Origin: Orobanche coerulescens
Taxonomy: Eukaryota > Streptophyta > Magnoliopsida > Lamiales > Orobanchaceae
NCBI GenBank assembly: GCA_033398695.1
Contig: CM065801.1
Span: 102,727,170 to 102,791,169, forward strand
Length of the DNA stretch: 64,000 bases
Direction of reading: 5' to 3'
Part shown: positions 11,954 to 22,522 of the stretch, piece by piece
How the letters are laid out: every line of letters begins with the position of its first letter
Numbering within the stretch: the first letter of the stretch is position 1
Notes under the pieces: model-generated
The model's database searches: none
Seen by the model: only the letters and a program-made list of their open reading frames with translations
Told to the model about the DNA's origin: nothing
Program-made: the position numbers and the translations under genes

Positions 11954-12836
11954 TATGATGGGCAAACTAGATTTCTTTCTAGGTTTGCAAGTTAAACAGA
12001 TGGAAAATGCAATTTTCATCAATCAAGCCAAATATACCAGAGATTTAATCAAGAGATTTGGAATGCAATCAGCCAAACCAGCAAGAATACCTATGAGCAC
12101 AAGCACACATCTAGATGCAGATGAAGGAGTCATATCAGTGGATCCAACCCACTACAGAGGACTTATTGTATCACTCCTTTATCTGACTGCAAGCAGACCA
12201 GACATATCATATACCATGGGAGTATGTGCTAGATTTCAATACAAGCCAAAGCAGTCTCACCAGAATGTAGCTAAGAGGATAATCAAATACCTTAAGTCTA
12301 CAGTCAATGTTGGACTATGGTACCCTAATGATGATAACTTTGAGCTACCAGTATACTCAGATGCAGACTTCGCAGGATGCAAAATTAATAGTAAGAGAAC
12401 CAGTGGAACGTGCCAATTCCTAGGAACCCGACTGATATCCTGGTTTAGCAAGAAGCAGTTATCTAACTCCATATCAACAACAGAGTCAGAATACCTAGCT
12501 GCAGGTAGCTGTTGTGGCCAGATTTTATGGATCAGACAACATCTAAGAGACTACAACATTATTGCAAATGAAGTCCCAATATGGTGTGACACCAATAGTG
12601 CAATTGCAATAACCAACAACCCAGTATTGCACTCCAGGAGGAAGCACATTGATGTTAAACATCATTTCATAAGAGACCATGTGCTTAACAAGAGAGTCAG
12701 AGTAGAAAGAGTCAGCACAGAATACCAGGTTGCTGACATATTCACCAAACCTTTACCAGAAGAAAGGTTTTTGGAGCTGAGCATGGAACTTGGATTACTA
12801 GATTGGGAATCTAGTACAGACGTAAAAGCTAGCTGA
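11954..12836 (+). CDS. S1 reverse transcriptase C-terminus and RNase H (copia type), truncated
   Basis: The frame is open for about 290 residues. It opens with MMGKLDFFLGLQV, the end of copia reverse transcriptase, then SLLYLTASRPDISYTMGV, YSDADFAGC (RNase H aspartate), SWFSKKQLSNSISTTESEYLA (catalytic glutamate), WCDTNSAIAI (aspartate), HSRRKHIDVKHHFIRDH and VADIFTKPLP. The key acidic residues are present. The 5' end is cut by the G1 insertion. The bases before 11954 belong to the G1 LTR, so the upstream methionine is not native. The stop at 12834-12836 is natural. Confidence 0.92.
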
Positions 12837-13288
12837 GCAGATCAGACAAGAAGACGAAGGCCAGACGAAGAAACCAAGCTGATCGAGACTACAGGCAATA
12901 CTCACATGATGCAGATCAGTCAAACAAGTGAAACGGTCAACCAGCTCAGTTCTCTATCCCTGACCGACTCTTAAATATTATTTATCTACACGCGGCAACT
13001 ACACTTTCACACGACCTCCACAATGACCAATTATATCCAACCGTCGTTTTTCAAATTTTCAAAAGCTGGACCACCGATTAATTTAATTTAAATTTTAAAA
13101 TCTAAAAAGGTGGACCACCGCTTAAATAAATGAATATTAAATTCCAAACGTATCTTCATTTTTCCTATTTAAAGATGGGAAAAATCATCTCACAACTTTA
13201 CCTTCTTCAAAGCACTCAAACCTTAGTTTTCAAAAGCAGAAATCATTTTGAATTTTCAATACACTCAGAAACAAATTTCTTGTGCAGA

Positions 13289-16200
13289 AATGGAATCGTA
13301 CTTCGATGGAGTGAATCTGAAGGCTGTGAAGGACCATATTATTTTTAGTCTTGTAATCGATTTCGAGGGGCTACTCGAAACTAATCTGGACAATGACGTG
13401 TATGGCATCATCAGATCCATGAAGATGAATGGGATTTACCCATTCCTGAGTATCAGCCCCAAATTTCTCTACAAAGAGGCTGTTATCGCATTCTACAAGG
13501 AAGCTAGAGTTCTGGAATCGGGCATCAAGAGCTCAATCTTTGAAGAAGAAGTGGAAATCACTCCACAAACCATCGTAGAAGCCTTCAGGATGAGATCTCG
13601 AGGCATGGCCATGGAAGCATTGAAGCAGAACGCAGCCGACCTCTGATTGAAGATCAAGGCTGTTGACCTGCCGGTAAAACTGAAGTTAACTGCAAAGAGG
13701 AGTGAGCTGCGGAAGGAATATCGCTATACATTGGATATTACCAACAAGATAGTGATGGGTATGGCTGGCAGCTACGATCAGCTATCATCAGCCAAGTTTA
13801 CGGTTATGGGAGCCCTAATTCAAGATGAGCCGATTGACTGGACTGACTATATCTTCAGACAATTGGTGCGTGAAGTGAATAAAGCCCAATAGCTAGATGA
13901 TGAGAAAAGGTTCAAGACCAAATTGGCCTTTGGGACGCAGGTCAGTTGGATTCTGGAGCATTTAGGTCTTGCGAAGGGAAATGTAGATCCCTTCCACGTT
14001 AATAAAAGACTTGGTCACCTAGACCAAGAAACTTTGAGAAGATTAGGGAGTGTAAGGAAGGCAGCAAAAATTCTGGAGAAAATGCCCATAAAGCCTACAC
14101 CTTACAGATACCCCTCTAGATCAGACGAGTCTGATGAAGACCAAGCTACAGCCCGCGACTTATCTACAGATCAGTCTGACTCAGACTCAGACAACACTCC
14201 AATAGCCTTCGTTTCAAGAGAAGTGGACCAGCTCCAGGAGATCCATTTTTGATCCAATCCTCACCGGAACCCTCCCCCAAGAGGCCCATACGTCTAATCT
14301 TTGAAGAGGAAGAGCAATCAGATCACCAATCTGCACCTGAACCTGCCCCTGCAGATCAGATGCAGATCATCCCTTCACCAGTTCTTATTTCTGACCAATC
14401 AGACCTTATTGCTGAAGAGATCCCTCGGATCACCCTGCCAGACATGACTGAAGAAGAAGAAGCTGATCTTATGATCAACATACCTGGTGCAGGATATTCT
14501 CTCAATTTGCTGGACATCAATCCTTTGGGGCTAACAGTGGAACAACTCCAAGAGGTAAAACAAAAAGCTCTTCAAGTATCTTTCATAAATGTCTATGATG
14601 AATGGAAATATTTCAAATCACTTCCATTCTCTCAATTGCAAATCCTTATAGAAAACAGTAGCTGGGATCTTCCCCAGGATACAGAGCAACTTCTCATGAA
14701 ATTTTGTCATGAGACTGACATATTTTTAATGCTCAAACCCAATTGGTTTTTGTCCAATTTTAAAACCAACATGGAGAAATGTGTTTTTCTAATAATGGAA
14801 GGTGTCCTGGCTGGAACTGTTCCTAGTTATGGGGATGGGAGTGGAGAGAAGAGCATAAGGATTGAAGAAGTACAAAAAGGAGAAGAGTCTGAAAAGGGAG
14901 AAGTTGAAAATGAAGAAAAAATTATAGTTGAAGAAAAATGAGAGGAAGTGAGAGAGGAGGAAGAAGATGAAAAAGAGGAAGAAAATAATGAAGTTGAAAA
15001 ACATGAAATTGAAAAACAATCTGCTAAATATAAAGAGCTAGAAAAGACAGAAGAAATGGAGGACGAAGAAGAAGATGATAAGGGAGCAGAAGTTGAGAAG
15101 GAATAAAAAGATAAAAAAGATGATGATGAGGAGGAGGAAAAGAAGGATGAAGAAGAGAAAGAACAAGAGGAAGAAGAAAATGATGAAAAAGAGAAGGAAT
15201 AAGAAGAGGTAGAGGAAAAAGAAAACAAAGAATAAGACAGAGAAGATGAGGCTGGAGCACCTGCCCAAAACCCCAGCTCAGATGATCAAGAAGACAGATC
15301 GGGGACTCCAGACAATACCCCATCTGATCAGCCGCCTGCAGACAAGGGTCTGCAAACAGGTAGGTCAACTGCACACCTACCTGCAGGCGCAGAAAGCTCA
15401 AGTGAGCACTCTCCTCAGGCATCACCCATCTCACATGTGATGGTTGACCTGATCCGCAAAATTGTCACAGAAACTGTTGGGGAGTTGCTTGCCACAGAAA
15501 TCAAACCTGACCTACAAGTTGTTCACACCCTAAACACCAAGCTGGACACCTTAATACAGAGAGGTGTACCTCCCCCTCCCACAAACTACAGGATGCCTCT
15601 TGGCATGTCAGACTGGATGATAAGATTTGAGAAGCAATTGACTATGCTAGTTGATGCTGGCAAAAAGGGGGAAGGAAGTAAGCAAGGGGAAGGAACAGCT
15701 CAGAATCAGGTTGAGGCGGTTAGACAGGATCTCAGATCCAAAAAGTGGCAAGATATCCCCTTACTTGAAGCTAGACCATCAATCCTAAGAAGAAAGGATG
15801 TAGTCGATCCTGAGCATATTAAAGACCAGCCTGATCTGAAGAAGAAAAGAACAAGGCAAGGAGTTGAGCGCAGATTCGAATAGGAAGGCAAACAACTGTG
15901 GCCGTTGAAGAGTTTTTACCATCAGAGTTTAGGACTGTTTGGGTGGATGCCAGGAAGGAGTTCACAGAGAATTATTATCACTGGGAGATACTCCAGGACA
16001 AGGAAAGCTCCCCTCAACAAATTTTCATAAACTATATGGACACCAGATGGACTACTCTTTGGAAACTCGCACTTAAATATGCAAACAACTGGGATGCTTA
16101 TCCCATGATCCCGGAATTCAGAGCAGAAGAAGCTCTTACCAGATTAGATGGAGAATTGGATGAGCTGGAGCTGCAAGAAGAAATCAGAGCACTGTGCGAG

Positions 16201-16350
16201 AAGAATAATTTTTCAACCACAGACGAGAAAAACTTTACCTCCCAGATCATAAAAAGGAAGTACGTACTCGAACCTATCTTTAAGATGCCTATTGGAGCCA
16301 AAGTATATAGGCCTCCCAAGCAAACTATCCGCATAGGCAGAGGCAGATAG
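13289..16350 (+). pseudogene. S1 env-like ORF (Sirevirus third ORF), broken
   Basis: The start is the methionine at 13289 (MESYFDGVNLK). The product would be near 1000 residues. Its N-terminal half resembles the 'putative plant transposon protein' family. Next come an acidic Ser/Asp-rich stretch (about 14110-14460), a very Glu/Lys-rich segment likely to form coiled coil (about 14860-15240), a Pro/Ser-rich linker, a helical part (LIRKIVTETVGELLATEIK) and a basic end. Breaks include stops at about 13644, 13890, 14938, 15104, 15200 and 15232, a frame change near 14250 and another near 15885. The role of such proteins is unknown, and a membrane or envelope role is only a suggestion in the literature. 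I see no clear transmembrane segment. Confidence 0.75.
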
Positions 16351-16607
16351 GATATGATTTATTGTACTTGTACTTTTCATGTAATTTTTTTAAAGTACTT
16401 GTAAGTTTTCTATATTTGCTTTATCAATGAAATCTATGTACTTGTAAACAATACCAAAAATTAATATAAGAGTCATTTGAATGACAACCTTAGTTGTCTC
16501 AAAACAAGACTGATTTTAGTTTGTGTCTTGCACTTGACTATGTGCAGACATGTTCCTCATTTCAATAATTTGCTTAAAGTTTTGCCATCATCAAAATAGG
16601 GGGAATT
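16351..16607 (+). other. S1 3' untranslated region and polypurine tract
   Basis: AT-rich sequence after the env-like ORF ends in aaaataggggga just before the LTR (about 16594-16605). This purine tract has the expected place and form for copia/Sirevirus plus-strand priming. No gene is seen here. Confidence 0.75.
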
Positions 16608-16837
16608 TGTTAGTAATACTTGTTAGATTTTGATGATGTCTTCATTGTACTTGTTTATTCAAATGTATGTCTATTACTTGGCAAATGTAAGGAAGAACCA
16701 AGTGAGTATCTTCCATATGCCAAATTATGTTAAGTTAGATACTTGGCAAAATGTAAAGAAGAACCAAATGAGTATCTTCTATAGGCCATTTAAGTTAGGC
16801 TTAAAATAAGCCAAGTACAAAGTGCAAATAAAGTACA

Positions 16838-17130
16838 TCAGAGAAGTTTCGGTCAGACAAGCAACATCAGAGAAGTTTGACCAAACACTGCAGAAAGCCG
16901 AGCCACAGTCAAGTGAAAATCAGAGAAGTACTGGTCAATAATTTTATCAGAGAAGTTTGACCAGACTGCAGTCAAGTGATCAGACGGAGCCCAAGTCATC
17001 TTAATTTTGACCATCAAGATCAGTCAAGTTCATCAGGTCAGAAGACTTCAGACAAGTCGTCTGATTAGAGAAGTCTCGTCAGGACATCAGAGAAGTCATT
17101 GTCAGAGAAGACCGATGACAGAAAAGTTTG
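16838..17130 (+). repeat. U3 repeat array of S1 LTR (tcagagaagt motif)
   Basis: The word tcagagaagt, often followed by ttgacc, recurs about ten times in 290 bp. It lies upstream of the TATA box that resumes after the A2 insertion. It is a likely enhancer-type array, but no binding protein can be named. Confidence 0.7.
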
Positions 17131-17318
17131 ACTGCACATCCGACAGATTGACTTAAAGAGATCAGATAAGTCATGTCTGAGTAATCAGCCAAGTAAACCT
17201 GTCCACGTCAGCATTTGTTGAAAAGTCAATAATTACGGAGAGTCACATGCGGGCGATAAGGGACAGATTGGAGAGATTCCTGGAAGGATATGAATTAAAT
17301 AATTTATCTAGACCCACC

Positions 17319-18485
17319 TGTTGTGTCAATAATTTACACTCTCCGACCGGCGATCACCTCGGAGATCGGGCGACCGAGTCACTGCCGAGCAGCCAAGGCA
17401 GAACTGCCGACCAGCGACCAGGCGGTCGAGCCTTAACCCAGCGGACAAGCTAAATCGGCCAACCGAAGGTCCCAGGACAAGTCCCGGTACCGAGCGATCG
17501 ACCTCAGATACGATCGTCACTCGGTACTCGGCGACCGACTCCTGGCGACCGACTAGCGGACAATCCTCTCTCGGAACATGCCGACCGACCCTTGGTGACC
17601 GACCAATGCCGACCCTCAGCAACTGGCCGATGGCGACCTCTGATGACCAGCTAGAGACGACCGCCTCATGTCGATCAGGGCCGATGGCCATCCAGTCGGC
17701 AAAGGCCGAGCCTCAAGACTGGCACCACGTGCAAGAGCCGAGACAAGATCCGCGAATCTCGGATCATTGACCACAGCCTGGCAGAATCTCTCCACCAGCC
17801 GACAAGCCGCCGAAAGTTGTCAGTAGGGCCGCATGTGACAGTGATTCCGCCGAAAGCTGTCAGTAGGGCCGCATGTGACAGTGACTCCGGACGCGTGCTG
17901 GCTCCTCATTGGACCGCCCAGCTGGCGCCGGCACCTACCTTGGACTTTAGCGCGACAGCCCAGGTGATCGCCCCATTATAATATTGGCCGGCGGACGATC
18001 GCCCCATTATTATAATGGCCGGAAGGCGATCGCCCACCAAAGGACAAGACCCGGCTGCCACTATATATACAAGGCTCCCTGCACTTTGATTCTTCTTCAA
18101 CTTCCTTTGGATTTCACACTAGACAGAAGCAAAACACCCAGCACTTGGCTATCTCCAACTCTTGGCAACAGCTATCATTCGGTACTTCTTCTCTCGGCCT
18201 CTCTCATCAAGAAGACGATCGGCGGGGACGAAGAACACCGAGCTTCGCTGAAGAGCCGGATTAATAGAGTCTTTTTACACTCATTGTATTTAGATTTCTC
18301 TCATTAATACTTGTATACACGAATATTTGTAATAATATCATCTCGCGAGAGCATTCAAGCCCGGGCTTAACAAACCCGGCAAATCTTATATTATTTATCT
18401 TCTCTCGGAAGTGCTCCCGCAATTGTTGTTTGTTGTCCGTCTTCCAGCAGTATTAATCTTCGGATAAATATTTTGGGCAACAACA
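17319..18485 (+). repeat. A2 5' LTR
   Basis: TGTTG...CAACA. It contains a 40-bp tandem duplication (17807-17846 and 17847-17886) that A1 and A3 lack, then two gatcgccccattat units (about 17967-18035) directly before the TATA box at 18062-18070. The GGCGATCGCC/GACGATCG type of palindrome is frequent through the first 750 bp. Confidence 0.95.
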
Positions 18486-18487
18486 AT

Positions 18488-18499
18488 TGGCGCTAGAGG
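18488..18499 (+). other. A2 primer-binding site
   Basis: tggcgctagagg begins two bases after the 5' LTR and matches the site of A1 except at the end. Confidence 0.7.
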
Positions 18500-18613
18500 A
18501 AGGGCTCCAACCCTCAAATTTTTATACTTACCGTCCCGAAGAACACTCACTGTTCTCGGGGCAGATACTTGAAGTGACACTCACTGCACTTCAAAGAAAT
18601 CTTTCAGAAATCA

Positions 18614-19938
18614 TGTCTTCCGCCTCCGCGTCGAAGAAAGCCGCTGACCACCGGCTGACCCTGCCTGGCCCCACCCGAGCCGCGGCCCGATGGTGGAAGG
18701 CGCCGCCGCGATCGAGACGCTCGATCCCATCCACAGGCGGCGTTCGAGCCTCTCGCTCGATCGGCTCGAACCAAGGAACAGATCGACGAGGTCATGGCCG
18801 CCTACAGGGGCGACGGAGTGCTCTCGACGCGCCATCGCTATCACCCCTCGGCCTCCCGCCGAAGTCAGCGGAAGCTCAAGGCGCATCGCTGCGATCGCTG
18901 GGAGGCTCTCGTCCGCAGAAGAGGCGCCGCGCCGGGCACCTCGTCTTCGATCGCACGGCGGTGACCCGACTCGCGGCCGGGCGTCCGGCCCGGCTACGAG
19001 ACGACGGAGTTTGAGTCCGTCACCGTGAGCTCGCCTACCCGGCTCCCGAAGGCCAGACCTGTCCGGCTCCCACTCGCCAAATTGCCGAGGTCGGCAGCAG
19101 TGGAGTCCGGAGATCGGTACACGATCGCCTCGGCTCCCGCTCCCAAAGCCGATCTGCAAGCAACCGAGCCACGGCGATTGCCGCATTGCAATGTCAGCTC
19201 GACGACGTGAAAGCGCTCCTGGAATCCAGGGCAGGCGCCATGAAGACGATCGCCGAGCCAAGCGAGCCGCTCGCGATCGACATCGAGCCCGCCCCCGTGC
19301 AGCACAGGATCGCTCCCCCACAAACACCCGTGTACGAGGGGCGATCGGACCCCCAGACGCCCCTGAGGAAGTTCAACATCTACATGACCGGGTGTGGGGC
19401 ATCTGACGCGACCACGTGCCGAATGTTCCCTATGACGCTGGACGACCTCGCCCACCGGTGGTACACCTCATTTCCACCTCGGTCCATTGGCTCCTTTAAC
19501 GAGCTGGCGCACGTCTTCATGGAGTACTTCGCCACCAGAGTCGTCCGGCCTGAAGGTCGCCTTCGCATGATGCAAATCAAGCAGGGAGAAGAAGAGTCCG
19601 ACTCGGACTACATCGACCGGGTAGACAGGATCATCCTCAACGGCGAGCCCGTAAGCGATGAGACCGCCCTCTACGCGGACCTAGGAGGTTTTCAGGGTTT
19701 TTCGCCTATGTTCAGGCATCTCACGAAGACCCAACCTACGACCTACGCATCCTTCCGGGCTAGAGCCGCAGATTTCCTGGCCAGGCAAAGGCTTCTTCTT
19801 AGCCTAGGAGTACCGCGATCGGCGCCCGAGCGACGACCTCCAGTCTTCCAGCCCGAGCGACGACCTCCAGTCCTCCAGCCCGATCGCTACTATCCAGCAG
19901 AGCCGGAGGACTCGCTCACCGCCTACAGTCCATCATGA
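18614..19938 (+). CDS. A2 gag; intact core, N-terminal frame damaged
   Basis: The conserved start is MSSASASKK at 18614, but the frame from there diverges after about 40 codons from that of A1, so at least one frameshift lies between about 18700 and 19150. From 19186 to 19938 a clean 250-codon frame covers the Gag core: KFNIYMTGCGASDATTCRMF, LDDLAHRWYTSFPPRSIG, MQIKQGEEESDSDYIDRVD and MFRHLTKTQPTTYASFRARA. It ends with a short in-frame duplication of RRPPVFQPE/RRPPVLQPD. There is no zinc knuckle and no protease after it. If translated, this core might still assemble with a partner Gag, which is an inference. Confidence 0.85.
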
Positions 19939-20672
19939 GGCACTAAGGCTCGCGATCGCCTCCACCACACATCATCAAGCCATGGTCCTGGCCGTCGATG
20001 GAACCGGCTGCTTCGGCCATGCAAGGTCCCTTTCGGCCGAGATCGCCCGCCCTTCGTTTAAATACGAGGCCGGCGTAGTCTAAGGGCTCTCCAACATTAA
20101 TCAGCGGACACATTCGCCCGCCCTCAAGGTTCACCATCTAAAGATGATCTACCCGGACAAAGAGACACATGCCACAACCCCCGTCTCAACGTACACCGTC
20201 GAGGTCGGCCATCTCCATGGCTGGCCGAGGTGGAAGCAGAGCTAACAATCCGCGGGCATGGAGTTGATTCATCCGACGCTGCCCCGCGCAAGGACTCCTC
20301 TAGACCGAGACTGCACGCCCTTCGTTTAAATACGAGGCGAGGCGCAGCCTAACAGAGGACCCTCATAATAAAGTGAGTCACGAGACACTCAATGTCTTCG
20401 CGCACCAAGACACGGTCATGGAGTCGGTCCATCGATCTCCGCGACTGTGCATGATTCCTCAAACAAGCGAAACCACCAAGTTTCTGAGGGGGATCGGCCA
20501 ATGTTGTTTTTGCAGGTACAAGACCGAGAGATAGCTAGCCAATCGACCATGATAGCCCAAGTCCGAATCCTAAGTCAGCTCAGCAAAGATCGCCCGTCCT
20601 CATCCTTACACGATCGCCAGCAAGAACCACCTCGCCCCATGTCTTCAACATAGGAGCAAGCTGGGGGGCAAT
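19939..20672 (+). other. A2 noncoding interior and polypurine tract
   Basis: No gene is seen. The word ttcgtttaaatacgaggc occurs twice (about 20053-20070 and 20320-20338), as it does in A1 (about 2603-2620 and 2868-2886), so the pair is a conserved direct repeat of the family. The polypurine tract agctggggggcaat ends at 20672. The conserved duplication without coding content suggests packaging or structural RNA. Confidence 0.7.
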
Positions 20673-21839
20673 TGTTGTGTCAAGAATTTACACTCTCCGA
20701 CCGGCGATCGCCTCGGAGATCGGGCGACCGAGTCACTGCCGAGCAGCCAAGGCAGAACTGCCGACCAGCGACCAGGCGGCCGAGCCTTAACCCAGCGGAC
20801 AAGCTAAATCGGCCAACCGAAGGTCCCAGGACAAGTCCCGGTACCGAGCGATCGACCTCAGATACGATCGTCACTCGGTACTCGGCGACCGAATCCTGGC
20901 GACCGACTAGCGGACGATCCTCTCTCGGCACATGCCGACCAACCCTTGGTGACCGACCAATGCCGACCCTCAGCAACTGGCCGATGGCGACCTCTGATGA
21001 CCAGCTAGAGACGACCGCCTCATGTCGATCAGGGCCGATGGCCATCCAGTCGGCAAAGGCCGAGCCTCAAGACTGGCACCACGTGCAAGAGCCGAGACAA
21101 GATCCGCGAATCTCGGATCATTGACCACAGCCTGGCAGAATCTCTCCACCAGCCGACAAGCCGCCGAAAGTTGTCAGTAGGGCCGCATGTGACAGTGATT
21201 CCGCCGAAAGCTGTCAGTAGGGCCGCATGTGACAGTGACTCCGGACACGTGCTGGCTCTTCATTGGACCGCCCAGCTGGCGCCGGCACCTACCTTGGACT
21301 TTAGCCCGACAGCCCGGGTGATCGCCCCATTATAATATTGGCCGGCGGACGATCGCCCCATTATTATAATGGCCGGAAGGCGATCGCCCACCAAAGGACA
21401 AGACCCGGCTGCCACTATATATACAAGGCTCCCTGCACTTTGATTCTTCTTCAACTTCCTTCGGATTTCACACTAGACAGAAGCAAAACACCCAGCACTT
21501 GGCTATCTCCAACTCTTGGCAACATCTATCATTCAGTACTTCTTCTCTCGGCCTCTCTCATCAAGAAGACGATCAGCGGGGACGAAGAACACCGAGCTTC
21601 GCTCAAGAGCCGGATTAACAGAGTCTTTTTACACTCATTGTATTTAGATTTCTCTCATTAATACTTGTATCCACGAATATTTGTATTAATATCATCTCGC
21701 GAGAGCATTCAAGCCCGGGCCTAACAAACCCGGCAAATCTTGTATTATTTATCTTCTCTCGGAAGTGCTCCCGCAATTGTTGTTTGTTGTCCGTCTTCCA
21801 GTAGTATTAATCTTCGGATAAATATTTTGGGCAACAACA
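20673..21839 (+). repeat. A2 3' LTR
   Basis: A near copy of the 5' LTR, including the 40-bp tandem duplication and a TATA box near 21415-21424. It is followed by the ccacc duplication. Confidence 0.95.
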
Positions 21840-22522
21840 CCACCTATGAAGACTTTAGACATTTTTAAATTAAAAGATTCGGGGCTTCCACGTGAAAGTC
21901 TTCACAACGGTGGGAAATGGGTTAAAATAAGGGAATCCAGCCTTGCAATGTTCAAAAAGAAAAACAAAGAAGTCTACTTCTCCAACGAACGGATTTGTTA
22001 CAGATTTGCAATGGCTATGAAGAAAAGCTCTAAGGATTGAGAAGCTATAAATATCTGAAGATTTGAAAGAGCAAAAGTACGATGCGAACTATACTCTCAA
22101 GCAATTAAAGAAATCAAGCGATCAAGAAATCTATAGCATCGTGAAGAGCAGCATTCACATTACACATACGGAGAAAGCTCTTAGTTGGAGAATACAAAAT
22201 ACACTTGTCTTAAAATCTTAGTACGGGGTACTTCACTTGTTGAAGTTGCACAACTGATAGGCATCCAAGGATTTGGAGATTGAGTGGTGTTAGGCAGTCA
22301 GAAAGGAGTTGCAAGGACAGGATTTCCACTGGTTGGAAGTTGTTGTATCTAAGTTGTAGAATCACTGTAATATTTATCACTGGTTGGAAATTATAGTGGA
22401 TTCATCTCCAACTGGTTTGGATAAAGTGGATTAGTAGAGGATTACCCCATCTCTGAGACCACTATAAATTGCCTGCGTACTTTACTATTTTAGCATAATA
22501 CCTAACTGCTGCATTCATACTT

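Larger units (their letters stand above)
17319..21839 (+). mobile_element. A2: full-length Gag-only Ty3/gypsy element, younger copy
   Basis: Two LTRs of equal length (1167 bp) at 17319-18485 and 20673-21839 differ at roughly 20 positions by eye, about 2 percent. They flank a 2.2-kb interior, and duplications ccacc lie at 17314-17318 and 21840-21844. The same family as A1 and A3, in the plus orientation, inserted in the S1 LTR. The interior holds gag and about 730 bp of noncoding sequence before the polypurine tract, with no pol domain. Low LTR divergence and an open Gag core make it the most recent insertion of this family here. Confidence 0.95.

Noticed and set aside
14789..15434. Long serine- or phenylalanine-rich open frames on the minus strand
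   Set aside because: They are the reverse of the Glu/Lys-rich part of the S1 env-like ORF, where GAA/GAG/AAG codons prevent stops on the other strand. No start context or domain.
16838..17130. CRISPR-like repeated words in the S1 LTR
   Set aside because: The spacing is irregular, the units are short and degenerate, and the context is a plant LTR.
18611..19455. Minus-strand open frames of 153-238 codons in A2
   Set aside because: Same reason: reverse of the Gag region, with no domain of their own.
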